NCBI RefSeq assembly: GCF_001640805.2
Contig: NC_066838.1
Coordinates: 13,353,632-13,417,631, forward strand
Length of the DNA: 64,000 nucleotides
From: Lates calcarifer
Lineage: Eukaryota; Chordata; Actinopteri; Centropomidae
Direction of reading: 5' to 3'
Numbering within the stretch: the first letter of the stretch is position 1; each line of letters opens with the position of its first letter. The notes below the pieces were generated by a model. It worked only from the letters and a program-made list of their open reading frames with translations, made no database searches and was not told where the DNA came from. A program made the translations under genes and the position numbers. Shown piece after piece: positions 33,716-45,600 of the stretch.

Positions 33716-33769
33716 ATGGCTGCGCTGACGATACAAAGGACTGACAACTTTTTGCACACCTTTTTACAG
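33716..33769 (+). CDS. sp5l: sp5l coding exon 1
   Basis: Residues 1-18, [18 protein letters not shown], with donor GTTTGT after the CAG codon. The start is fixed by homology to the Sp5 N-terminus (MAAV...FLQ). The context is GACAGATGG. Confidence 0.9.
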
Positions 33770-35207
33770 GTTTGTTGTATAAGCACATTTTTTTGATGCT
33801 GTGCGCGCGGATTTACCCATTACCTGTTTTTGTGGCGATGAAAGTGCACGTCTCCACAGTTTGTGCGTAATGAATAAGCAGGTTTGACGCTCGGTCAGTA
33901 TGAGATGATTTCACTTGTAGTGGTAAAATAATTTTAATACATTGGGATGCTCGGAGTAAGACAAAAAAATCTCAGGAGAATGGCAATTAAATGTTTAAAA
34001 AAATGATCATTAATTTTGGTTTACACAGAGTATTTATTTCTGAACGTTTTATGAGAGTATCATTTTAAAGAGAATGTCGTATTTCTTTATATTTAAGGAA
34101 GATTGAAAACTTTTTAAATTGTCCTAATGGTGGCCCATGTAATCTGATTTTTATTTGTGAATCACCACACAGGACCGGACGCCCAGCTCCTCTCCAGAGG
34201 GAGCACCTAACGCCCTCTCCTTCCTGGCCACCACCTGTAGCCAGGCCTGGCAGGTGGGAGGCACAATGGGCTCAGAAGGTTCCCAGTTCCCCTACGAGGG
34301 AACCGTCAGTTCCACATCGGGAATGTTCCAGCTCTGGAGCAATGACATGGCACCCAGCACGGCCCTCAGCACACACCAGATGACCTTCACTGTGCCCAAG
34401 GTGCAGTTCCCTGGACACATGCAGTCTGGCCTGGGTCACCATCATCATCACCCCCACCATCACCACCACGAGCTGCCTCTCACCCCTCCAGCTGAACCTC
34501 CCTCATCCTACTCCTTCGAACTGTCCCCTGTTAAAGTCTTGTCCTCGCAGCCGCAGACCAGCGGCCCCTATTATCCCCAGCACAACAGTGTGGGACAAAA
34601 CTTCCCCAGCTTCCTCCAGAACTCCTCAGCTAGGCATCACCTGCCTGGAGGCCATGTGGAGGAAGGGCAGCAATGGTGGAGTCTACCCCAAACCAATGCC
34701 ACCCCCTCCAACCATCCCTTCTCCCTGGGCAGACAGCTTGTTTTGGGCCACCAGCCCCAGATAGCCGCTCTTCTCCAGGGCACCTCCAAGGGGCTGCTGA
34801 GCTCCACGCGCCGCTGCCGACGTTGCAAATGCCCCAACTGCCAGGCGAATGGCGGGGGGTTAGAGTTTGGAAAGAAGAGACTACACATCTGCCACATCCC
34901 AGAGTGTGGCAAAGTGTACAAGAAGACCTCTCACCTGAAGGCGCATCTGCGCTGGCATGCTGGGGAGAGGCCCTTCATCTGTAACTGGCTCTTTTGTGGC
35001 AAAAGCTTCACCCGTTCAGACGAGCTGCAGCGGCACCTCCGCACACACACAGGGGAGAAGCGCTTTGGGTGCCAGCAGTGCGGCAAGAGGTTCATGAGGA
35101 GTGACCACCTGTCCAAACATGTCAAGACCCACCAGACCAGGAAGAGTCGGTCTGGGCAGCCTTCACAGAGCACGGACCCCCTGCTCACCAATATCAAGAG
35201 AGAGTAA
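33716..35207 (+). CDS. sp5l: sp5l: Sp5-like zinc-finger transcription factor, two exons, complete
   Basis: Nuclear DNA-binding factor of the Sp/KLF family that binds GC boxes. Sp5-type genes are direct Wnt/beta-catenin targets acting in mesoderm and neuroectoderm patterning. Exons 33716-33769 and 34173-35207 join in phase 0 to give 362 residues. Order of parts: N-terminal [18 protein letters not shown] then [10 protein letters not shown] (Sp5-type N-terminus); SP box [10 protein letters not shown] (33-42); His-rich run (107-117); [11 protein letters not shown] (118-128) as in Sp5; Buttonhead box CRRCKCPNC (233-241); three C2H2 fingers at C258/C263/H276/H280, C288/C293/H306/H310 and C318/C321/H334/H338. 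Finger contact residues (K-H-A, R-E-R, R-H-K) are intact. It ends in IKRE. It is assigned to sp5l rather than sp5 by the N-terminus and middle region from memory, so a duplicated sp5 is the alternative. It is transcribed away from slc26a10 and convergent with arhgef25. Confidence 0.9.
34173..35207 (+). CDS. sp5l: sp5l coding exon 2
   Basis: Residues 19-362, from DRTPSSSP after the acceptor CACACAG to TAA. It contains the SP box, His-rich segment, Buttonhead box and all three zinc fingers. It is one of the longest uninterrupted frames in the window and strongly GC-rich compared with its flanks. Confidence 0.95.
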   Translation, partial: DRTPSSSPEGAPNALSFLATTCSQAWQVGGTMGSEGSQFPYEGTVSSTSGMFQLWSNDMAPSTALSTHQMTFTVPKVQFPGHMQSGLGHHHHHPHHHHHELPLTPPAEPPSSYSFELSPVKVLSSQPQTSGPYYPQHNSVGQNFPSFLQNSSARHHLPGGHVEEGQQWWSLPQTNATPSNHPFSLGRQLVLGHQPQIAALLQGTSKGLLSSTRRCRRCKCPNCQANGGGLEFGKKRLHICHIPECGKVYKKTSHLKAHLRWHAGERPFICNWLFCGKSFTRSDELQRHLRTHTGEKRFGCQQCGKRFMRSDHLSKHVKTHQTRKSRSGQPSQSTDPLLTNIKRE

Positions 35208-36050
35208 TCTCTGTGGTCCATCATTTAGAAATGATAATCAACAATGAACAGACTGTGTGTGATTTACACTTGCTGCCATAGGTTTGCACTAGAGGGTAAG
35301 CATCAAGCTCCCCGAACATCTTCCGTTGTCAAATCCAAATTTTTGACTTCAAGTAGTACCATAAAAATATAGAGACCATTTTTAATAAAAGTAATAGTGT
35401 GCTGTTTGAGGCAAGCCACCTTTAAAGAAAACTTGAAACCCTTGTCAGTGACATCGTGAGTGTTTTGCTGCATTCATTGGACTTTTCAAGATGCCACGCG
35501 AACAGATTTCACTTGGAACAACACTGATTTTATGCCTTTAACAATTGGTTTCAAATTTCAACTGATGTGAAAATCAAACATTTTTCAAGCCTCATGATGT
35601 AAATATTTTGTCCATGTGAAGGATGTGGGAGGCGTGAGCAAATTTCCACAAGGTTTACCTTAGAATTTAGTCCAAACGAATATGCTCAAAATAAATGAAT
35701 GCCTTAGTACAGTAAAAGGTTGCTGTATAAAATTATAATTTCTGCTTTGAACAGGTTCAGGATGGAAAAAATACCTGTGATGCTGTTGGTAATTAGATTT
35801 TTATTCCAAAAGATATCCTAATTTGTCTGCTTCAAGGTAGGGATCTTTTTTGAAATGTAAACATGAGAATCTTTGATCTACAGATTTATCTCATCTGCTC
35901 TTAAGCAGCAATGTGAAGCACCATTGCTCCAGATTAGTAAACATTTAAAAATTTTAAGTTCTTTGTAAATTATGTATAAATATCATGAACAATTTTATTG
36001 GGGTTATTTCCGCATGTAAATTTTAATAAACACTGTCCTGGCTGAAACAA
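35208..36050 (+). other. sp5l: sp5l 3' UTR
   Basis: AT-rich sequence with AATAAA at 35384-35389, 35690-35695 and 36025-36030. The last, followed by T-rich sequence, is the most likely end and gives a UTR of about 0.84 kb. The earlier ones could give shorter forms. Confidence 0.6.
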
Positions 36051-37040
36051 TTTTACCGTTCTAATGATGTTATTTTCTTACATCTTGACATTTTGTGACT
36101 GATTGTGAAGTAAATATCTGTGACTGACAGTGAGCATCAATGGTTTTAACCTTCTTACCAGCTCATCCAATAAATGTGTGAATTTCTAAGAATGCCCTAG
36201 TGCCCTTAAAGACCTAACATTTTATTTAAATGGTGATTCGATTGCATTCAGAGTACAAATGCTGCTCATTGTGCTGTTGGTGTGAAGGAAGAAGCTCCTA
36301 AAGAAGACCTAACATGGTAGGCTGTTCAAAGATTTTCACACCTCAGTGTAAATACCCATCCCATTGATGGGGCTGTTTGTCTCGCCTGCTCCAATCAAGT
36401 TCACAGTCATGTGGTTTTTAATGAGTGTTTTCTTTCTCTCAATGGGAAAGATTGAGTCAACAGATGCAACAGAGGGCACTGGAGAGGAATTCCCTGTGAA
36501 TGGGACCCCTGTTGCTGAGACCCCCTCAGTGGTGACAGGAACTCCCTTTGATTTTGCACCCTTGTGAAAGTTAATACCCCTTTCACCCCCTCCTTCCGCA
36601 GCCTCCATATATCACAGCCGTGTTACGATCGGCCCTGTTTTACTGCCCAAAATGGGGCTTTATTCATAGACCAGCCAACCAGATGTCTGCTCATCCAGGG
36701 GTTTCTTCTCTTTGTTTTCAATCCTGTTTGAACTTTCTCCAAAGGGGGGATGCCGAAGGAAGCAAAAATACTTTGCCTTTGTCTTTGTCAGTTGTCCCAC
36801 AGTGGAGTCTGGGGACCTCCACAGCAGAAAAAAATACTTCAATTTCACTACTAGTTGAACTAATAAGAAATAAACACACTGTGAGAACACATAAGGATGA
36901 CCATATTGATCAAATATTTCCATAAAGTGGTTACAAGGCACTTACAGTATAAAATCCACTGAAAAAAATAGGCTTAGCCATTAAATGTTTACAGGGTTAT
37001 TTTTATCAGTAGATTTTGTAGAGAAGCACAAAGACTTCAC
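36051..37040. other. Convergent interval between sp5l and arhgef25 3' ends
   Basis: About 1 kb separating two tail-to-tail genes. It contains a segment open on both strands (36336-36608 minus, 36364-36567 plus) with no recognised family. No other gene was seen. Confidence 0.55.
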
Positions 37041-37060
37041 TCAACTTCAAAAAGACACTT

Positions 37061-37066
37061 TTTATT
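37061..37066 (-). promoter_or_regulatory. arhgef25: Candidate arhgef25 polyadenylation signal
   Basis: AATAAA on the minus strand in ATCAAATAAAAAGTG, about 1.94 kb past the stop codon. Another AATAAA lies near 37303. The 3' UTR would therefore cover roughly 39000-37040. No other gene was seen in that stretch. Confidence 0.4.
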
Positions 37067-39000
37067 TGATATGATACAACAGTTTCTACTCAGTCAAACA
37101 TGGCATTAACCAACCCTCTCATGGTTTTATGTCCTTGCTTCTGGTTCTCTGTAGTGGCATTCCTTTGTGTGACATGCAGAACTGCCTGATCAGTAACTCC
37201 TGTGAAAACCCACTGGTTCACATTAACTGCAAACTAAAGATGCAGATTCTGTGAGATGGTCTAGCTCACCTAACGTCTCACCTTTCAGTTTATTATGATT
37301 GATTTATTGTTGTTTGTTGGGCAAATTATCAAGCAGCTTCAATGTTAGCACTGAAACATGAGGACTATTGATCTTTGGTGCAGCTGTATGATCCAACTAA
37401 ACTGGAAATGAAAGCCTTGTGGGGACCTCTACTGGCCACAAAAAGAACTGACCTGATAATGACAGGATAGCTTCATCCGTTCTCCTCTTTTTTGTCACCT
37501 AGGCATTACAATCCAGATAGTAAAACAGATATCTCGATTGTTTTGTAAGAGTAGTGGCAAACTGAACTGTGGAGTATGAGCATGAAATGTTTGAGTGGTG
37601 AGCTGCGGTTGTTTTTGGCACTGTTGTCTGAGAAAGGGGGTGCATGCAGATTTGTCAGCATCACTCTGTTTATCCAGCAACGTATTATCCTTCATTTCAA
37701 CTAGCTGGAACAGTAACATTTCTTGGCATACCAGGGTCATTATTCATCTTACAAGTGAAAATGTATGATTGCCTTTATGGTATGCACTGCACAGTATTTA
37801 ACCCATGAGGGCACAAGCTAACAGAGATTATAGAAATGGTGCACAGCCTTGACATGACAACAGTGGACTAATAAAACAATCAATATCAGTTTAAACCAAA
37901 GCATTTGTAAGGACACGTGTCCCCAAAATCTACTCCGGCTTGGAAAGAAAGATCTGTGTAAAGTAGCATTGTGCCAGTCAATCACCAAGGAGATGTTGCT
38001 TGCAACACTTTGGGTCAGCACAGCAGTCCCTTTGAATGCACCTATCCAGCAACTCCTCTGGAGTTGCCCAAAGAGCAAGAAGTATTCAGAAGTGACGTCA
38101 TACCCACATAGAACCTCCAGGGGGCTCCCTCACGCCTTTTTTGTCCAGATCAAACGAGAGCCGGTCAAACAGAATAAGAGAGCTTGGGGGCTCTCAACAC
38201 TGTGGCAAGAAAGAAAGTTCTTCACTTTCAGATGAAATTCGAGCGAGTAAAGTCCTTGCGGCATGTCCACATCAAGTGTTCTGCCTTTCCCGTTCTTGTC
38301 AACATAAACAGCAAACTCAGTTGTCAGCAGGGGAATGACAAAGTATATTTATGTAGCTGTACTTTTCCTCATAATGGGGCATCAAAAAAAAAAAAAAAAA
38401 AAATCAAGAAAAAACGTTAAAAAAAACTTAATCAAGAAAATTTACTAGAGGGTACAAGAAGAGCCACTGGCACTCCTTGCACACTCTCATGCACTCAAAC
38501 ACTTCCACACATAATTGCATAAACATACATTCAGGCACACACGTAACTCCAGTGACCGCCCCAATTAGGAATGGATATTTCATCATCAAACAAATTCCCC
38601 TTGCCCTTTGAAAGAGAGAAGAGTATGGTATACAAACTCTCAAAAAGGTAAAAAGCAGAAATTGTCATAACACTGAGTGTCCACTGAGTGTTTTTTTTTT
38701 TTTTTCACTCTGAGCCCAGTAACATCCCACTGGGTGCTGTTCATGTACACTGTAGGTGGCCAAGGCTCAATGCCTCCCTTTAAATGGCTCTCTAAAAACA
38801 GGAGCAAAGTTATTTTATAGTTGCAGCCCATAATTCCTTCATGTGGTCCCTCAGGTTCCTTCATTATACTCCAGAAATCATTGTTGAACCAGGTAAGGGT
38901 CCAGCCTGGCATAAACAGACAGTAGACAAGTCTTCTTGTCTCCACAGCTTGTAGCATTAGCTGCTGTCCTCCTGACCCAGGAGACATTTAGCGTGAGAGT

Positions 39001-39126
39001 TCATAGGTCATCCTCAGCTAGCTGAGCCAGGTTGCTGGGACGTCGTCCAGCTGAGGGACCTGACAGTGGGCCGTGGCTCCCAGAGTCAACAGCCTGACCC
39101 CTTCGGCAGCCCTCTCCTGCTCTCTG
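39001..39126 (-). CDS. arhgef25: arhgef25 last exon and stop
   Basis: Residues 568-608, ending [10 protein letters not shown] then TGA, matching the human tail ARLAKLDEDEL. The acceptor is a tandem NAGNAG (CCAGCAG), so the exon may also begin at 39123 with one Gln fewer. Both keep frame. Confidence 0.85.
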   Translation of the reverse strand, partial: QRAGEGCRRGQAVDSGSHGPLSGPSAGRRPSNLAQLAEDDL

Positions 39127-42100
39127 CTGGGGAGAGAGGGAACATTCATCACACAGCTATAAAGTATAGCACTCATAAATCAACTAATACAACATCACTC
39201 TCACTTTTGCACTAGACAAGAACAGTATAGGCCTCTCTTGTAGTTTCTTTCCTCACAACCTACCGGCCAAGCATTTGAGAGAAAATTTGAAAAAAAGGAG
39301 CATATCAGCAATTTTTCATTTACAACGTCAGTCTAACAAAATACATTGGCCCAAGTTGTATCCATTCACTCCAGCACAAGTATGGGAAATGATTATCTGC
39401 CTTTGATAGGCATCTTTCTCTGACTTCCTCATCTGGTTCAGTCTGCTTCCTGTTTGTTATGTGCCAAGCCTATCAATCTTGAGCAAACAGAGAAAGAAGT
39501 GGAGAACAACAACTTCAGGCCTGTCAACATGGTCCCACTGTGGATAAGAGCCCACTGATGACAACAGGGGGACACGTCACTAATGGTAACATGGAGCCCA
39601 ACAACAGGATGCTCCTATTGTTGCCTGGCCAGATGGTTAAAATGTCTAAGTAAAGACAGAGAGGTTTTTTTTTTTCTTTTTAATTTCAAATGTATATTCT
39701 GTGTAAAACACTCAGATGATGGAAATCCCTTTTGTTGTATTCAACTACCTGAAACAACCGTCGTCTCTCAGAAATATCCAGATTTTTATCATTTCTTTTT
39801 TCATCCAATAGGGGGAGAAATAACTCTTCTTATGGCTCAACAAATCCCCTTGCTCTATGTGTGTCTAAACAAATGGTTGCCATTAACTCAAGTCTTTCAT
39901 CTTTTAATTAACATTAATGAGCGCATTGGAATTATTGTTAGACGTTGTACAATGGTCCATTATTTACCCAGTGGTTAGCTTCCTGTGGCTTGTTTTGTTA
40001 TTAATTTCCCCAATGCTGCTGTTGAATAATGACTGCTAGACATCCCAAGAGCACAATATTCAACTATATGCAAAGCAATTACATTTTTACTATAACACAG
40101 AGGCAGCCATATAGATAGTTTTGTCTCTAAATGCGTGCATATACACTACCTGTGCACTTTGTGTGGTGGGTGTGTACAACCCATTTGACACAGCTTGACA
40201 GTTTGGCTGATCAGTGAAGCCCAGTTGGACATGCGATGGAGAAACAGTGTGGGAGTCAGCAGGGCACGGCTGGACCACAGCAGGCTGCAGATGCAAACAT
40301 CATGTAAGTAACTCAGTCCTGTAGTGCATGCACACAATACTATTTGTTGTTTTTATTGTTTTCTTTGTGTGATACTCAGCCCCACCACTACAAAAAGCTT
40401 ATAAGATAATCAGGCCTGGCAGTGTGTCAGGTGTATCATGAACAGAATAGCTTAATGTTTGAGTGAGAGAAGTAACTGCAGGACAGGGACAGGGTCACTC
40501 TACGCAGGGCAGAGGAGGAGACAGCTAAAGAAACCTACATCCCGCAGTGAGTATGTATCGCTGGGTCCTTGGCCCTGGCCTTGGCTGGGCAGGTAGAGCG
40601 CAGGCAAAGAGGTGTTGTGAGAGTGAAGAGAGGGCAGCTTATGGCGGTCGATTGAGGCGGAGGAGTGGGGCCGCAGGGCACTGGCAGCAGACAGAGGGGG
40701 CCTCATGCTGCGGCCCAGGCTATTAGACTTGCTCTCTCGCCGTTGGTACTCAATAGGTGACTGTAAGGCTGAAAGACACAGAGAACAGAGGCAGTTTTCA
40801 TAAAGTTCGACTATTGATTCTAAATGTTTTACAAAGCATTACATCATCTGGGTTCAGCATTTATTTTTTTCAAGCATGGTGCATTGTCCCATTTTGCATT
40901 TATAAATTCCTACATAGGTAGATAAGGACATTTAGGTTTATTAATGCACAATATCTGACAACAATTATAGCTTTTGCTATGAAGACAAAAAAATACGGTA
41001 ACATCTGCTGACAACTACCTCATAGTATGAAAATTTAGCTTATTTGTTCATAAATTTGACCACGACTATTTATATTTTTTTTTAGCTTCCATACAACAAG
41101 ACATTGATTCATTCAGTGACATGTGAGCTGACACCAAAGTCAATGAACGGACAATATTTCAAGCTGAAACATGATTTATGGATTGGGAGGGGAGGTATAA
41201 TATAGTCCTCAGAGTCCAGCTGCGACTTACCATTGAGGAAGTTGCGCTGGGTTTCCAAGATCTGAACCACATCATTGACCCAGGCCCTGCAGATCTCAGG
41301 GGAAGAGGCCTGCAGTTGGAAGCGCACCACACTCCCATCAGGGTTTCGTGATGTCAACACAAAGCGTGCATCGTCTCCGTCCACAGTGGGCTCCACCCCA
41401 AGGCAGCTCACCTGGAACATATCACATCTGACTAGCATCTGCGAGGACTCCATCCTGCTGAGCGGCTTGTTAAATACTTCACTAACACATGCAAGCCTCT
41501 AAAAGGTCCCATGCCGTGGGATTATGTAATGTGTGCCAGTGGTGGTTTGAATCTGTTGGGTAATTTATAATCTGGGAGTTAGTCGCACGTTCTCATTTTG
41601 AGGTGTTTTATTTTGTTAAAACATCCCATGTGACTAATCTGAGTCCAATAAGGCTCAGCAGGCACCTACCTTGATGCTGTTCTTGAAGACGTAACCAGGT
41701 AGTGAGAAACCCTTCTTCCTGTCGATTGGCTCGCTGAAGATGACCAGCTGCTCAAACAGGAAGACCCGTCTCTCCTTAGCTCGGGACAGGAAGCCACTGT
41801 CTTGCTCGGCGACAGTGAAGGTGTCTTGCTGGAGCAGTTTGCCCTGGGCTGTGATCTTCCCCTGGTACCACGGCAAAGATAAACACAACAAAACAGAGGA
41901 GGTGGTTACACTGTGGTTTCCATGGGCTGAATGGCTGGCACGAGAAACAGTTTGGAAGACTTCGAAGGACGGTCTAGATTCCTGAGACATACCTCGAAGC
42001 CTTGTAGTCGGCCCACATTCATCATGTCATTGCAACGTTTTGGCACAAAGCACATCACCTCTACTGCTTTCTGTTTAACAAACAAAATCAAGATTGTTAT

Positions 42101-42567
42101 CAAGAGGAAAACAGCACTCTAAAAATTATATGTATGCATCAGGACACCCACCTCCAACTCCTCTGTGTCCATCCCAGCTTTGGTGTAATACTTCAGGAAG
42201 TCCTGCTCAAATAAACACAGCATGGTCACCAGGGCATTCCAAGTTTACTGCTCAGAGTAAGATGAGGACATCTGGAGGAGTATTTATGAGTGTTGAACCC
42301 ACCTTTCATTTGAATGCCAAAGGGCAAAGTTTTATATTTAGGCGAAGTTTTATACCAGAGATGTCATTTTATGATCATCTTCAAAGACTTTTATGTATGA
42401 TTGTTTAAATGCTATGGTAAAGATGAAGTCTTATTATGTAATTTGCCTCCTCCTCTCTGACTAGAAAGTAGCCAGACAATAGACCCTGTATGTCATCAGT
42501 GTTTCTGCACATACACCCTGTATGTGTATTTGTGTGCATGCTTGTATGTTCTCAGTGAACACTAGCA

Positions 42568-42614
<47 letters not shown>

Positions 42615-45600
42615 TTATAGGTGTTGGTGTGTGATCAACTGCACAGTGTCCTGTTTTTTCACCTTCAGCAGCAGCTGGTACTTCATGATCCTCTGGACAG
42701 GTTTGATGAGCAAGTCGTTGAGCTGCAGCCTGTGGCCCAGCTGCTGCCGCAACTCCTGACAGCGGAGATGGACACAACAAGACAACATCAGTCAGCGTGA
42801 CAGCCACAGTGCCAAACATGGCAGCTAATGGCCAGCATAATCCCTCTTAAACAATATAACACAGGGATTATACCGTTTGTCCATTTGTCTTGTGTTTACT
42901 GTTGATGAAAAGGAACCAATTACAATGTGAATAATAAATGGCAGCTGAAAAGGCATCAGCATGGCCATGTATAATACATTGTATAGGAACAGTTATACAT
43001 TCATGCATACTAAATGTCTTATTAACTATAGGCCCGAGTGGCAGACGACCAGTGTATCATGGGTATGAAAATGGTTCAACAAGTTAATCAACAGAAAATT
43101 AGTGAAAAACAACAGTTGGAAGTCGAATAATTTAAAATCCCAAATATTTGCTGGCTACTTGTTCTTACATGTGGGAATTTTTCATTTTTGAAAGTTGAAT
43201 ATTTTCTGGGCTGTCAGACAAAACAGTTTGAAGATGTCAGATTTGACTCTAGAAACTTTTGACATTTTTCTCTATTTTAGACTACATGAATAATTAATAG
43301 GCTAGTGAAATATCTTGAGAGGTGCTCACCTCAAAGTAAGTTTCGATGTACTCTGAGACAATGTGTTCCGACTTGGGCTTGTTCTGACAGTACACAACGT
43401 ACATGTGCAGACGCCTCTCCTGCGTTACAAGCCAAACAAACATCTCATTACAAAATCATTCAGTCCAACCTTTGATACAAATTAGCCACAAAGTGAATAA
43501 GACTTTATGACTTCAATGTGAGCTTCACTGCGAGAGAAAATGCATCTTTAATTGCTTTACAAATAAATAAAAATGCTGATAAAAGTAAGCAAAAACTCCC
43601 CAACAACAATCGATGTGCAAGTGTCTCTGGTTTGCTGCTGGGGATGAAAGGGAGCAGAGCAATAATGATTTGTCTCAGTGTGAGGGGGGCCTTTGAAGCT
43701 GACTCTGTCTGTTTAGTGCCTAGTCTTCTGTGACTAATTGGCAAGGGAGTGCAGATGTGGCAGTCCTGAGCCTACCCTAATGGAGTTACTTGTAGATGAG
43801 CATCAGGTTATGTATAATTCACCCAGGTTACCCTCAGTGTAACCAGAGCCTTTTAGAGCCTGTCGATATAGGGCTGCACCTAGCAACAGGCTGCATGGCT
43901 CTGTAACCTAGAGACCAGTGAGCCGCTCCACCTGAATACGAACATCATGTAACGCTGTAGATGATGGCCGCACGTCAAATACGAAAGAGTGCGCTGTGCA
44001 TGGAGTCTATCTGTCCACCGGCCTTCTGCATAAGAGCACGGCCGCATGTTTACATGTGTTTATGTGCTGCATGTGTGTGAGTGAGCACACATGTTGCATA
44101 CTGGTGACGAAGCTCTAGTTAAAAGCAGTTTGGGCTCTCTGCTTTTCATTAGGGTCGTGTTCCCAGTCTGCTTGTCTTCACAGTTTGACACCATGCTTAG
44201 ATTTAGTTACAAGTTTCTTTATTCCCCCACAGGCTTTTTAAGTTGATTATCCAGTGGGCCGAGCCTTATTGAATTGTTTAAAGAGAGAGAGAGAGAGTGA
44301 ATATAACAAAAGAGAGACACAGACATTTAACTTAATCATCTTCAGATAAGAGGTAAGGCCAAGTTGGTCAAATTACCCATCATGTCTGCCCAGTCTGCAT
44401 GTGCCACCACTTAACCAATATACATAAATCTAATTTTGCTCCCCATATAAGCCCTGTGACTCTATACTGGCTCAGGCTGTATTCTATTCTAAGAACAATA
44501 TACTTGTGAACACAGTAAATCTTTCTTGCACACATTGCTTTGCTCCATCCTTGAGCTGAGATACGTAGGAAGAAGCAGGTCGCTGTTTTGGGTGGAAAAA
44601 GCTTTCAAATCAAAGGGCCTGAACTCTGGGTTTGTTATTCCTCGTCTTATTCATGTTGTCTTTTTTGGCTGTTTTTTCCCTAGTCTTTCCTGACCAGTCC
44701 AGCCCAGACTGGAAATCAGCCAATGTGTCATTTGTGTGTATGTGTGCATTTGCTGCGTGCACAGTTGTGAAAACACAGCCCGGACTGAGACGTATCAGTA
44801 ACAGGGAAGTGGAAGGAGAGACGCTGGCAGTTGAGAGAGAAGGAGAGACGTGAGGTATAGGATAAACAGGAGCTCTGTGTGTTTTCTCAGCTCTATTTAC
44901 CCTTGCTCTAAACAGCACAAGGAAGCAGACCCAGACACTTCCACTGACATGTGTGTGTGTGTCTCTCTCTTTCTCTCTCTGTGTCTATGCAGTAGTCATA
45001 CTCACATGTTTAATGAAGAGCTGAGCCAGCCTCTCTGGCTCTGCCAAACACTTCTCCAGCTCTCCCAGGAAGTAGCTGCAGATAAACACACAGGCACACA
45101 CACAGAAACACACACACACATATACAAGAACAATCATCCCCAAAAGGGAAAGTCAGATTTGTCTCCTGACCTATTGTTCCTTTGTCCTCCTCTCAGCCAC
45201 AAACACAATACTCTGCAAATGACTGTTCGTCCTTCACTTTGAATGCAACTGGAGCAAACACACAATTTTCCTCATGGGAAAATCTTTTTTTTTTTTTTTA
45301 TCAGGAACTTACTCTTTATGCCAGTCAAAAATTTGGTGAATGTTCCCAAAAACAATCTTGTCTTTTCCCTTCATGTCTTCCGGTATACCTTTGGAGCTCA
45401 TTGTGGCCATGTAGCCCTGTAAGGGAATGACAAACCCGCTGACATCTGTTCACACTTACAAAAAACCCACACCTGGCTCTGAATAACACCAGTAAATATA
45501 GCTAGGTTGTTATAACACATTGCAGGATTCACACACCAGCTATTATTGAGCTTATGTTAACTTTCAAATGGCAAGAATTCCTCTCTGAACCAAAATATCT

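Noticed and set aside
38640..38987. Minus-strand 115-codon open frame just past arhgef25
   Set aside because: Lies directly after the arhgef25 stop, in the likely 3' UTR. No splice link or homology seen.
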